A DNA stretch of 64,000 bases from Actinacidiphila paucisporea. GTDB taxonomy: Bacteria > Actinomycetota > Actinomycetes > Streptomycetales > Streptomycetaceae. Positions 43,020 to 51,773 of the stretch are shown here, piece by piece. The first letter of the stretch is position 1. Every line of letters starts with the position of its first letter. The notes below the pieces were generated by a model that ran no database searches, had not been told where the DNA came from, and was given only the letters and a program-made list of their open reading frames with translations. The stretch spans positions 124,001-188,000 of the forward strand of contig NZ_FRBI01000008.1 in NCBI RefSeq assembly GCF_900142575.1, read 5' to 3'. Position numbers and translations under genes: made by a program.

Positions 43020-44270
43020 ATGACCGAGGACACCGCGGACGGCGAGCCGCGCCGTGACCGGTCGGTGGCGTCCCTGGAGGAGAGGCTGCGCCGGCTCACC
43101 GACGGCCAGGGCAGGCAGCGCCGGCTGCTGGACGCGGTCGTGGCCATCAGCGCCGACATGGACACGCGCACCGTGCTGCGCCACATCGTGACCGCGGGGA
43201 CCCACCTGATCGACGCCCGCCACGGCGCACTGGGGGTGCTCGGTGAGGACGGCGCCGTCGTCGACCTCATCACGGTCGGCGCGCCCGAGTGCGACACGTC
43301 GGGCGCCCCGGCGGGCCACCCGTCGACCCGCGCGGTGCTGGGCGTACCGCTGACCGTACGCGGCACCGTCTACGGGAACCTGTGCCTGACCGGCAAGAAC
43401 GACGGCACGCCCTTCACCGACGACGACGAGGCCCTGCTGACCGCGCTGGCCAGCGCCGCGAGCGTCAGCATCGAGAACGCCCGGCTCTACGAGCGGCTCA
43501 AATACACCACCGAGCAGTTCCAGCGGCGCATGCTGCCCGACCTGCCCGACCTGGGGCCCATCGAGGTACGCGCCCGCTACCAGCCGGCCTCCGAGCTGCC
43601 CAGGCTCGGCGGCGACTGGTACGACGTGCTGGTGCTGCCCGACGGCGTGCCGTGCGTCGTGGTCGGCGACGTCACCGGGCACGACCCGGGCGTCGCGCCT
43701 GTCATGGGGCAGTTCCGCTACATGCTGCACGCCCTGGCCCACGACCGGGGCGGGCCGCCCGGCACCGTCGTGTCGAAGCTGGACGACGTCGTCGGCACCC
43801 TCGACGACCCGCCCGCCGCCACCCTGGTGTTCGGCCGGCTGGAGGAGCGGCACCCCGGGCGGTACACCTTCCACTGGACCAACGCCGGCCACCCGCCGCC
43901 GCTGCTGATCCCGCAGGAGGGCGCCGTCCGCTTCCTCGCCCCGCCCCGGCACGGCATCCCGGTCGGCGTCGACCCCCGGCTGCCGCGCCCCGACCACGAG
44001 CACCCGCTGCCGCCGGGCAGCACACTGGTGCTGTTCACCGACGGCCTGGTCGAGCGCCGCGACCAGGACATCGACGAGAGCCTGCGCGCGCTGGCCGCGC
44101 ACGCGGGCTCGCTGGCCACGGTGACGCCGGACGCGCTGTGCGACGAGCTCCTCGCCCACCACGGCCAGGTCTTCGACGACGACGTGGCGATCCTGGTCGT
44201 CCGCGTCCCGCCGCTGCCCGGCAGCAGACCCGGTCCCCAGCCGCGGTCCCAGTCCTGGTCCCCGTCCTAG
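43020..44270 (+). CDS. GAF domain PP2C-type (SpoIIE) serine phosphatase
   Basis: Signalling protein of 416 residues. A short coiled segment is followed by a GAF domain (about 40-155; HIVTAGTHLIDARHGALGVL). The SpoIIE/PP2C domain (about 185-400) has PRLGGDWYDVLVLPDG, VVVGDVTGHDPGVAPVMGQF, LVLFTDGLVERRDQDID and VFDDDVAILVVRVP. The Asp residues in GDWYD, VVGDV, FTDG and FDDD match the metal-binding set. Such proteins usually dephosphorylate anti-anti-sigma factors, so it may feed a sigma-B-type network. The ATG follows GAGGAGG. Its stop overlaps the end of the convergent DUF488 gene by 4 bp. Confidence 0.93.
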   Translation: MTEDTADGEPRRDRSVASLEERLRRLTDGQGRQRRLLDAVVAISADMDTRTVLRHIVTAGTHLIDARHGALGVLGEDGAVVDLITVGAPECDTSGAPAGHPSTRAVLGVPLTVRGTVYGNLCLTGKNDGTPFTDDDEALLTALASAASVSIENARLYERLKYTTEQFQRRMLPDLPDLGPIEVRARYQPASELPRLGGDWYDVLVLPDGVPCVVVGDVTGHDPGVAPVMGQFRYMLHALAHDRGGPPGTVVSKLDDVVGTLDDPPAATLVFGRLEERHPGRYTFHWTNAGHPPPLLIPQEGAVRFLAPPRHGIPVGVDPRLPRPDHEHPLPPGSTLVLFTDGLVERRDQDIDESLRALAAHAGSLATVTPDALCDELLAHHGQVFDDDVAILVVRVPPLPGSRPGPQPRSQSWSPS

Positions 44271-44638
44271 CCCTGGTCCTCGCCCGCCAGCCACTGCGTG
44301 AGGACCGCGGCCTGGCTGTGGTCTACGTCCTTGGTGGCCGTCAGCAGTGTCAGCCGCCGGCCGTCGCCCGCGAGGCCGCGCAGGTGCTCGGCGGCCGCCT
44401 GGTGCTCCGCGTCGCGCAGTTCGGCGCGGTAGCGGCGGCGGAATTCGGCGAAGCGGTCCGGCTCGTGGCCGTACCAGCGGCGCAGGTCCGTCGAGGGGGC
44501 GACGTCCCGCAGCCACTCGTCCAGGTGCGCGTCCTGCTTGCGCAGGCCCCGCGGCCAGACCCGGTCCACGAGCACCCGCGTACCGTCTCCGGGCGCGGCC
44601 TCCTCGTAGACTCGGCGGTAGGTGATCGACTCGGCCAT
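44267..44638 (-). CDS. DUF488 family protein
   Basis: A 123-residue cytosolic protein with the DUF488 hallmarks VLVDRVWPRGLRKQDAHLDE and DLRRWYGHEPDRFAEFRRRY, and a final LTLLTATKDVDHSQAAVL. The family is widespread and lacks a firm function. The ATG at 44638 is the family start. It is divergent from the uracil-DNA glycosylase-type gene and convergent with the phosphatase gene. Confidence 0.9.
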   Translation of the reverse strand: MAESITYRRVYEEAAPGDGTRVLVDRVWPRGLRKQDAHLDEWLRDVAPSTDLRRWYGHEPDRFAEFRRRYRAELRDAEHQAAAEHLRGLAGDGRRLTLLTATKDVDHSQAAVLTQWLAGEDQG

Positions 44639-44735
44639 GGCGGCACCTCTCCCTGACGGGTCGCCCCCGGCGGGTCCCATTTCACCGGCGGTCCACGCCG
44701 CCGGTCCGGTACGCGGGGGAGAGGCGGAGGAGGCC

Positions 44736-45518
44736 ATGGCAGCCGGTACGCCGGGCGCCGTCCCGGATGACCCGGACGCCCCGGGCTTTCCCGCGGCGGC
44801 CGCCGCCCGGGCCGGCTCGGTGCCCGCGCTGGACGGCGCGCTGACCACCTGCCGGGCCTGCCCGCGGCTGGTCGCCTGGCGCGAGGAGGCCGGCCGGGTC
44901 AAGCGGCGGGCGTACGCCGACTGGACGTACTGGGCCAGGCCCGTGCCCGGGTTCGGCCCGCAGGACGCCCCGCTGGCGATCGTCGGGCTCGCCCCCGCCG
45001 CGCACGGCGGCAACCGCACCGGGCGGATGTTCACCGGCGACCCGTCGGGCGACGTGCTCTACGCCGCCCTGCACGCGGTGGGCCTGGCCTCCCGGCCCAC
45101 CGCCGCGGACCGCGGCGACGGCCTCGAACTGTTCGGCGTACGCGTCACCGGCCCCGTGCACTGCGCCCCGCCGGACAACCGGCCCACCACCGCGGAACGC
45201 GACACCTGCCGCCCCTGGCTGGCCCGCGAGTTCCAGCTGCTGCGCCCGACGCTGCGGGCCGCCGTCGTGCTCGGCGGCTTCGGCTGGCAGGCGCTGCTGC
45301 CGGTGCTGCGCGACGCCGGCTGGCAACTGCCGCGGCCTCAACCGGCGTTCGGGCACGCCGCCCATGTGCTGCTGCACGACGCCGGCGGCGAGCTGCACCT
45401 CTTCGGCAGCTACCACCCGAGTCAGCGCAATGTCTCGACCCGCACGCTGACCCCCGCGATGCTCCGCGACGTGTTGCGCACCGCGGGCCGAACAGCAGGT
45501 CTGCCGGTGCGCGACTGA
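44736..45518 (+). CDS. Uracil-DNA glycosylase, family 5-like (UdgB)
   Basis: DNA repair enzyme of 260 residues that removes deaminated bases. CRACPRLVAWREEAGRVKRR carries two of the cysteines of an iron-sulphur cluster. The active-site motif is GLAPAAHGGNRTGRMFTGD, where Ala replaces the catalytic Asp/Glu of other families as in family 5. GSYHPSQRNVSTRTLTPAML is the C-terminal His motif, and two further Cys (CAPPDNRPTTAERDTC) fit the cluster. The ATG at 44736 follows GGAGG; an upstream in-frame start at 44622 is less likely. Confidence 0.9.
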   Translation: MAAGTPGAVPDDPDAPGFPAAAAARAGSVPALDGALTTCRACPRLVAWREEAGRVKRRAYADWTYWARPVPGFGPQDAPLAIVGLAPAAHGGNRTGRMFTGDPSGDVLYAALHAVGLASRPTAADRGDGLELFGVRVTGPVHCAPPDNRPTTAERDTCRPWLAREFQLLRPTLRAAVVLGGFGWQALLPVLRDAGWQLPRPQPAFGHAAHVLLHDAGGELHLFGSYHPSQRNVSTRTLTPAMLRDVLRTAGRTAGLPVRD

Positions 45519-45568
45519 CACGGACCCAGGCAGAGGGATTGACAAGCGGCGGCGGGGGTTCCAGTCTA

Positions 45569-45582
45569 TGGCAACGTTGTCA
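45569..45582. promoter_or_regulatory. LacI-type operator 1 upstream of the GH2 gene
   Basis: TGGCAACGTTGTCA, one mismatch from the perfect TGACAACGTTGTCA palindrome at 34226-34239. Confidence 0.65.
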
Positions 45583-45614
45583 GTCTCGATCAGGGCTTCG
45601 GTTCCACCGCGCTA

Positions 45615-45628
45615 CGGCAACGTTGTCA
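45615..45628. promoter_or_regulatory. LacI-type operator 2 upstream of the GH2 gene
   Basis: CGGCAACGTTGTCA, centred 46 bp from operator 1 and 69 bp before the GH2 start. A pair at this spacing suits cooperative repression. Confidence 0.65.
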
Positions 45629-45696
45629 TCAGGGGTCGGCGTACCTGCCCCTGACCGCTGGTCAGCAGGACTCGTACTCGTGATTGGACCTCGCGC

Positions 45697-48600
45697 ATGG
45701 CGCATCAGTCGCAACCGTCGGCCCACCCCTCCCGGCGGACCGTCGTCGCCAGCGGCTCGACCCTGCTGGCCGGATTCGGACTGGCCGCCGTCCCGGGAGT
45801 GAGCGCCGCCGCGGACCCCGGCGACCGGCCGGCCGGGCCCGCGGTGCCGGGTGGACCGGCCGCGCCCGGCGAACTGGCCGCCTACCGACCGGTCGAGGTC
45901 TCCTCGACCGACTACGCGCCCACCCCGGCCGCGTTCGCCGTCGACACGGTCAACTCACCCGGCGTGCGCGGCACCGGATGGCGGGCGGCGGACGGCGACC
46001 CCCAGTGGATCTCCGTCGACCTGCAGGCCGACTGCCAGGTCACCGCGATCCGGCTCACCTTCGAAGGCGAAGCGCACGACCCGGTCTTCACCAGGCCCGC
46101 CTCGGGGAACTGGTCCGACGGCACGACAGGGCAGGAGATCCTGTCCAGTTACGCCGTCGACTTCGTCGTCGAGACCTCCCGCGACCGGCGCTCGTGGACC
46201 AGCGTCCACCGCACCACCGCCGGCACCGGCGGCGTCGTGGACATCGCCCTCGACCAGCCGGTCGTCGCCCGCTGGGTGCGGATGACCTCGCGCAAGCGGT
46301 CGAACCCCAACCCGCTGGGGCTCAACGGCTTCGAGGTCTACGGCACCCCGCCCGCCCACCGGGCCGTCGCCACCGGCTGGACCGACTGGGGCCGCCACGA
46401 CCACCGGCCGCCCGCGCTGACCGTCGCCGCCGACGGGACCGTGCCGCTGGAGTCCGGCTGGACGCTGACCATGGACGACTGGGCCGGCGGCGAGGGCGCG
46501 GACCTGTCGCGTACCACCGTCGACACCAGCGGCTGGCTGCCCGCGACCGTACCCGGCACCGTGCTGGCGTCCCTGGTCGACCAGGGCAAGCTGCCCGACC
46601 CGGTCGCGGGCCTGAACAACCTGCACATCCCCGAGGCGCTGTCGCGCCACTCCTGGTGGTACAAGCGGGACTTCGAGCTGCCGAGCGGCCTGCGCACCGG
46701 CGCCGGCCGCCGGGTCTGGCTGGAGTTCGACGGGGTCAACCACCAGGCCGACATCTGGCTCAACGGCCGGCACGTCGGCGGGCTGACCTACCCCTTCGCC
46801 CGCTCGGCCCACGAGGTCACCGGCCTGCTGGCGGCCGGCGGCAACGGGCTCGCCGTGAAGATCACGCCGATGCCGATCCCCGGCAGCCCCGGCGACAAGG
46901 GGCCCGCGGGGGAGTCCTGGGTGGACGCGGGCGCCGGGCAGATGAACCTCAACTCGCCCACCTACCTGGCCGTCTCCGGCTGGGACTGGATGCCGGCGGT
47001 GCGGGACCGGGTCTCCGGGATCTGGAACCACGTCAGGCTCCGCTCCACCGGCGACGTCCTGATCGGCGACCCGCGGGTGGACACCGTACTGCCCGGTCTG
47101 CCCGACACCTCCGTCGCGGAGCTGACCCTCACCGTGCCGGTGCGCAACGCCGCGGACGCCGACCGCACCGCGACGGTCTCGGCCTCCTTCGGCGACGTCC
47201 ACGTCTCCCGTACGGTCACCGTCCCCGCCGGGCAGAGCCTCGACGTCACCTTCGCCCCCGACGCCTTCAGCCGGCTGCGGCTGCGCGACCCCGAGCTGTG
47301 GTGGCCCAACGGGCTCGGCGACGCCGTCCTGCACGACCTCGCCACGACGGTCTCCGTCGGCGGCACCGTGAGCGACCGGCGCACCACCCGCTTCGGCATC
47401 CGCCAGTTCGGCTACGAGTACGCGGTGCCGCTGCCCTTCACCGGCGGCGGCGACGCCTGCACCCAGTCGGTGGACGTCGGCCCGCGGACCGCCCGCCACG
47501 TGCGGATCCACTGCCTGACCAGGGCGACCAACTGGGGCGCCTCACTGTGGACGGTCGCTGTCGTGGACAGCTCGCAGCCGTCCGTGGACCTCGCGCTGCA
47601 CGCGTCCGCGACCTCCTCCACCGTGGACGAGGACGACCACGGACCCGGCAACGCCACCGACGGCGACCCCGCCACCCGCTGGTCCTCCGCCTTCCAGGAC
47701 GACCAGTGGCTCCAGCTGGACCTGGGGTCCGTCCGCTCCTTCGACCGGGTCGACCTCACCTGGGAGCAGGCGTACGCCAAGACGTACGTGGTGCAGGTCT
47801 CCACCGACGGCTCGGCCTGGACGGACGCCGCGGCGGTGGACAACTCCGCCGTGCCGCTGCCCTTCAACGGCGGTGACGCGAGCCTGCAGACGGAGGAGTT
47901 CGGCGCCCGGACGGCCCGCTACGTGCGGATCGACTGCGGTGTGCGGCAGACCAGTTGGGGCAACTCGCTGTGGTCCCTCTCGGTGGTCGACAGCAACCGC
48001 CCCGGCACCGACCTGGCCCTGCACCGCGGTGTCACCGCCTCCAGCGAGGACCCGTCCAACCCGGCGGCCAACGCCACCGACGGCGATCCGAACTCCCGCT
48101 GGTCGTCCCTCTACGCCGACCACCAGTGGATCCAGGTCGACCTCGGCTCGCCGCAGGCCTTCGACCGGGTGGTGATCCTCTGGGAGGCCGCCTACCCCAA
48201 GACCTACACCATCCAGGTCTCGGACGACGGCCAGGCCTGGACGGACGTGAAGTCCGTGAAGAATTCACCCGACCCGCTGCGCATCAGCGTCAACGGCGTA
48301 CGGGTGCTGTGCCGCGGCGGCAACTGGGGCTGGGACGAACTGCTGCGCCGGATGCCCGCGGAGCGGATGGACGCGGCCGTGCGCATGCACCGCGACATGA
48401 ACTTCACCATGATCCGCAACTGGGTCGGCAGCAGCGACCGCGAGGAGTTCTTCGCCAGCTGCGACGAGCACGGCATCCTCGTGTGGAACGACTTCCCGAA
48501 CGCCTGGGGCATGGACCCGCCGGACCACGACGCCTACAACGCCCTCGCCCGCGACACCGTGCTGCGCTACCGCAGCCACCCCTGCGTGGTGGTCTGGTGC

Positions 48601-49791
48601 GGTGCCAACGAGGGCAACCCGCCCAAGGCGATCGACGACGGCATGCGCGACGCCGTGCGGTCCCAGGCCCCCGGCATCCTCTACCAGAACAACTCGGCCG
48701 GCGGCGTCATCACCGGCGGCGGCCCGTACAACTGGATCGAGCCCGAGCGCTACTACGACCCGGCGTCGTACGGCAGCAACAGCTTCGGCTTCCACACCGA
48801 GATCGGCATGCCGGTGGTCTCCACCGCCGAGAGCATGCGCAACCTCGTCGGCGACAGCCCCGAGTGGCCGATCGGCGGCGCCTGGTACTACCACGACTGG
48901 AGCGAACGCGGGAATCAGGCCCCGCAGAACTACAAGGCCGCGATCGAGGCCAGGCTCGGCACCGCACGGGACCTGGACGACTTCGCGCGCAAGGCGCAGT
49001 TCGTCAACTACGAGAACACCCGCAGCATGTTCGAGGCGTGGAACGCCCATCTGTGGGACGACGCCAGCGGCCTGATGCTGTGGATGTCGCACCCCGCCTG
49101 GCACAGCACCGTGTGGCAGACCTACGACTACGACTTCGACGTCAACGGGACGTACTACGGGGCCAGGTCGGCCTGCGAGCCCTTGCACGTCCAGGCCGAC
49201 CCGGTGACCTGGCAGGTCATCGCGGTCAACCACACCGCGAGCGAGCTGCGCGGCGCCCAGGTCACCGCCCGGGCCTACGACCTCGCCGGCCGCCCGCTCG
49301 GCGCCGCCCGCACCGCCCGGGTGGACGTCGGCTCCGCCGCCACAGCCGAGGCCTTCACCGCCGGGTGGACCGGCGACCTGCCCGACCTGCACCTTCTGCG
49401 GCTGGTCCTGGCGGACGGACGGGGCCGCGAGCTGTCCCGCAACACCTACTGGCGCTACCGCACCCCCGCCGCCATGACCGCGCTCAGCACCGCCCGGCAG
49501 GTCCGCACCTCGGCCACGATCGGCCGGGTCACCGCCGACGGTTCGCGCCGCGGGCTGACCGCGACCGTACGCAACCGGGGGTCGGCCGTCGCCGCGATGG
49601 TCCGGCTGTCGCTGCTCGACCAGCACACCGGCGAGCGGGTGCTGCCGACGCTCTACGGCGACAACTACCTGTGGCTGCTCCCCGGCGAGTCCCGTACGGT
49701 CCCGCTGTCCTGGCCCGCGCACGCCCTGCCCTCGGGCCGGCCCGAGCTGCGGGTGGAGGGCTACAACAGCCCGGCGGTCACCGCGAGGTGA
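45697..49791 (+). CDS. Exported GH2 exo-beta-mannosidase/glucosaminidase-type enzyme with internal CBM32 insert
   Basis: Secreted 1364-residue glycosidase. The N-terminus has a Tat signal (SRRTVVASGSTLLAGFGLAA). An F5/8-type C domain (about 60-215) comes first. The GH2 sugar-binding domain contains SRHSWWYKRDFELPSG and the Ig-like domain ends at RFGIRQFGYEY. About 280 residues of CBM32-like sequence then interrupt the protein before RISVNGVRVLCRGGNWGWDE, where the GH2 barrel resumes. Catalytic Glu972 lies in VVWCGANEGNPP and the likely nucleophile Glu1035 in SFGFHTEIGMPV. A C-terminal beta domain follows. The substrate class (beta-mannoside or beta-glucosaminide) is uncertain. Shared LacI-type operators link it to the GH92 genes. 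Confidence 0.88.
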   Translation: MAHQSQPSAHPSRRTVVASGSTLLAGFGLAAVPGVSAAADPGDRPAGPAVPGGPAAPGELAAYRPVEVSSTDYAPTPAAFAVDTVNSPGVRGTGWRAADGDPQWISVDLQADCQVTAIRLTFEGEAHDPVFTRPASGNWSDGTTGQEILSSYAVDFVVETSRDRRSWTSVHRTTAGTGGVVDIALDQPVVARWVRMTSRKRSNPNPLGLNGFEVYGTPPAHRAVATGWTDWGRHDHRPPALTVAADGTVPLESGWTLTMDDWAGGEGADLSRTTVDTSGWLPATVPGTVLASLVDQGKLPDPVAGLNNLHIPEALSRHSWWYKRDFELPSGLRTGAGRRVWLEFDGVNHQADIWLNGRHVGGLTYPFARSAHEVTGLLAAGGNGLAVKITPMPIPGSPGDKGPAGESWVDAGAGQMNLNSPTYLAVSGWDWMPAVRDRVSGIWNHVRLRSTGDVLIGDPRVDTVLPGLPDTSVAELTLTVPVRNAADADRTATVSASFGDVHVSRTVTVPAGQSLDVTFAPDAFSRLRLRDPELWWPNGLGDAVLHDLATTVSVGGTVSDRRTTRFGIRQFGYEYAVPLPFTGGGDACTQSVDVGPRTARHVRIHCLTRATNWGASLWTVAVVDSSQPSVDLALHASATSSTVDEDDHGPGNATDGDPATRWSSAFQDDQWLQLDLGSVRSFDRVDLTWEQAYAKTYVVQVSTDGSAWTDAAAVDNSAVPLPFNGGDASLQTEEFGARTARYVRIDCGVRQTSWGNSLWSLSVVDSNRPGTDLALHRGVTASSEDPSNPAANATDGDPNSRWSSLYADHQWIQVDLGSPQAFDRVVILWEAAYPKTYTIQVSDDGQAWTDVKSVKNSPDPLRISVNGVRVLCRGGNWGWDELLRRMPAERMDAAVRMHRDMNFTMIRNWVGSSDREEFFASCDEHGILVWNDFPNAWGMDPPDHDAYNALARDTVLRYRSHPCVVVWCGANEGNPPKAIDDGMRDAVRSQAPGILYQNNSAGGVITGGGPYNWIEPERYYDPASYGSNSFGFHTEIGMPVVSTAESMRNLVGDSPEWPIGGAWYYHDWSERGNQAPQNYKAAIEARLGTARDLDDFARKAQFVNYENTRSMFEAWNAHLWDDASGLMLWMSHPAWHSTVWQTYDYDFDVNGTYYGARSACEPLHVQADPVTWQVIAVNHTASELRGAQVTARAYDLAGRPLGAARTARVDVGSAATAEAFTAGWTGDLPDLHLLRLVLADGRGRELSRNTYWRYRTPAAMTALSTARQVRTSATIGRVTADGSRRGLTATVRNRGSAVAAMVRLSLLDQHTGERVLPTLYGDNYLWLLPGESRTVPLSWPAHALPSGRPELRVEGYNSPAVTAR

Positions 49792-49847
49792 GCCGGCGGC
49801 GGACCGGCGTTCTCGTTATCGCGGGGCGCCGGTCCGGTCTCCTTGGC

Positions 49848-50867
49848 ATGAGGCACGCAACGACACGCAGGGGCCACCAGCGACGGCACCGGGTCCGCCC
49901 CGCCTGGCCGCGGGCCGCGGCGGCGCTCGCGGCGGTGGCCGCCGTCGCGCTCGTCGCCTGGCTGGCGGCACCGGGCGACGCCGGACCGGAAGGCGGCGGC
50001 CCGGCCGCCGCCCGGCCGGCCGCGAGCAGTACGCCGGCTGCTCCCGCCACCGCACCGGCCCCGGCCGTGTCCTCGGCCACGGCCACGGCCGCGTCGGCGG
50101 CCGCGCGGCCGCCGACGCCCGGCCGCCGGGCCACCCCTGCCGAGCAGGCGGCGCCGCAGAAGACCGCGGCGCCGCCGCGGAAGCAGTCCGCGCCCGGCGG
50201 GCAGCGCAGCATCGTCATCGTCAACCACACTTCGCAGACGGTCTGGGCCGTGGCCACCGGCACTGCCGCGTACCCCAAGGGCCGCCGGCTGGCCCCGGGC
50301 GCCAGCACCTCGCTGCTGGTCGGCACCTCCTGGGGCGGCCGGATATGGGGCCGCACCGGCTGCACCGGCGACGCCTCGGGCCACTGCCTGACCGGCGACT
50401 GCACCACCACCTGCGGCGGCCCCGTCACCCCCACCACACTCGGCGAATTCACCTTCGACGCCTTCGACGGCATGGACTTCTACGACGTGAGCATGGTCGA
50501 CGGGTCCAACCTGCCGATGTACATCAACATCTCCCACACCGCCAGCACCGACCCGCTCACCCCCACCGGCTGCTACCGCGGCGCCTGCACCCACCCGGTC
50601 GCCTGCCCCGCCGCCATGCGGGCCACCGCCGCCGGCGGCCAGGTCATCGGCTGCAAGCCGCCCTGCGCGGCCTTCGGGGGTGACACCTACTGCTGCCGCG
50701 GCGCCTGGTCCGGACGCGAGAACTGCCTCCCGGCGAAGTGGCCGGTCGACTACACCCAGGTCTTCAAGAAGGCCGAGCCCTACGCCTACTCGTACGCCTT
50801 CGACGACGGGGCCACCATGGCCTGCAAGGGCGCCTGCTACTACCGGGTGACCTTCGGTACGGGCTGA
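49848..50867 (+). CDS. Thaumatin-like protein, exported or membrane-anchored
   Basis: A 339-residue protein. A basic N-terminus precedes a membrane helix (AAALAAVAAVALVAWLAAPG), followed by a Pro/Ala/Thr-rich linker to about residue 118. The rest is a thaumatin-type domain: IVIVNHTSQTVWAVATGT, SWGGRIWGRTGC, CLTGDCTTTCGG and TLGEFTFDAFDGMDFYDVSM (the family's acidic cleft region), then many cysteines that could form the disulphides. Plant thaumatin-like proteins can bind or hydrolyse beta-1,3-glucan and inhibit fungi; that role here is inference. The ATG has only a weak ribosome-binding site. Confidence 0.87.
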   Translation: MRHATTRRGHQRRHRVRPAWPRAAAALAAVAAVALVAWLAAPGDAGPEGGGPAAARPAASSTPAAPATAPAPAVSSATATAASAAARPPTPGRRATPAEQAAPQKTAAPPRKQSAPGGQRSIVIVNHTSQTVWAVATGTAAYPKGRRLAPGASTSLLVGTSWGGRIWGRTGCTGDASGHCLTGDCTTTCGGPVTPTTLGEFTFDAFDGMDFYDVSMVDGSNLPMYINISHTASTDPLTPTGCYRGACTHPVACPAAMRATAAGGQVIGCKPPCAAFGGDTYCCRGAWSGRENCLPAKWPVDYTQVFKKAEPYAYSYAFDDGATMACKGACYYRVTFGTG

Positions 50868-50929
50868 CCGCATGGCCGGCCCCGAAGCGGGACGGGCCGC
50901 GACCGGCGGCTCGGCCTAGCATGGGCCGA

Positions 50930-51745
50930 ATGCGCGACGACACGCCCGACGAGGCCCACCGGGCCCGGCTCAGCCGGGTCTTCGACGAGGACGCGGAACT
51001 CTACGACCGGGCCAGGCCCGGCTACCCGCCGGGACTTTTCGACGACCTCGCCGAACTGGCCGGCACCGGGCCGGGATGCCGGGTCCTGGAAGTCGGCGCC
51101 GGCACCGGCAAGGCCACCGTGCCGCTCGCCGAACGCGGCTGCCGGATCACCGCCGTCGAGCTGGGCGCGGGCATGGCCGCCGTCGCCCGGCGGCAGCTGG
51201 CCGCCTTCGACGCGGTCGAGGTCGTGACCGCGGACTTCGAGACCTGGCCGCTCCCGGCCGAGCCGTTCGACGCGGTCGTCTCGGCGACGGCCTTCCACTG
51301 GATCGACCCGGCGGTCCGCACCACCAAGTCCGCCGACGCGCTGCGCCCCGGCGGCGCGCTCGCCGTCGTCGCCACCCTGCACGTGGCAGGCGGCACCCGG
51401 GACTTCTTCGCCGAGGCCCAGGCCTGCTACGAACGCTTCGACCCGGCCACCAGGCCGGGCATACGGCTGCCCGCCGCCGCGGACATCGACACCTCGGCCC
51501 ACGCGGCCGAGATCGCCCGCAGCGGCCGCTTCGGCCCGCTCGCCGTCCGGAACCACGAATGGGACCTGACGTACACCACGGAGCAGTACCTGGAGGTCCT
51601 GCGCACATACTCCGGCCACCGAGCCCTGCCGTCCGCGGCGCGCGAGGGGCTGCTCGCCTGTATCGCGGGGCTGATCGACGGGGGCTACGGCGGACGCGTC
51701 ACCAAGCGGTACCTCACACAGCTGCGGGTGTCGCGGGCACGGTGA
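50930..51745 (+). CDS. Class I SAM-dependent methyltransferase
   Basis: A 271-residue cytosolic methyltransferase. The SAM-binding motif is CRVLEVGAGTGKATVPLAER, with ITAVELGAGM as motif II and FDAVVSATAFHWIDP as the motif-IV region, close to trans-aconitate methyltransferase-like proteins. The substrate is unknown. An ATG three codons upstream (50921) is an alternative start; neither has a clear ribosome-binding site. It is convergent with the PhzF-like gene. Confidence 0.88.
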   Translation: MRDDTPDEAHRARLSRVFDEDAELYDRARPGYPPGLFDDLAELAGTGPGCRVLEVGAGTGKATVPLAERGCRITAVELGAGMAAVARRQLAAFDAVEVVTADFETWPLPAEPFDAVVSATAFHWIDPAVRTTKSADALRPGGALAVVATLHVAGGTRDFFAEAQACYERFDPATRPGIRLPAAADIDTSAHAAEIARSGRFGPLAVRNHEWDLTYTTEQYLEVLRTYSGHRALPSAAREGLLACIAGLIDGGYGGRVTKRYLTQLRVSRAR

Positions 51746-51773
51746 GGCGGCCGGCGGGCGTCCGCCGCGGGCC

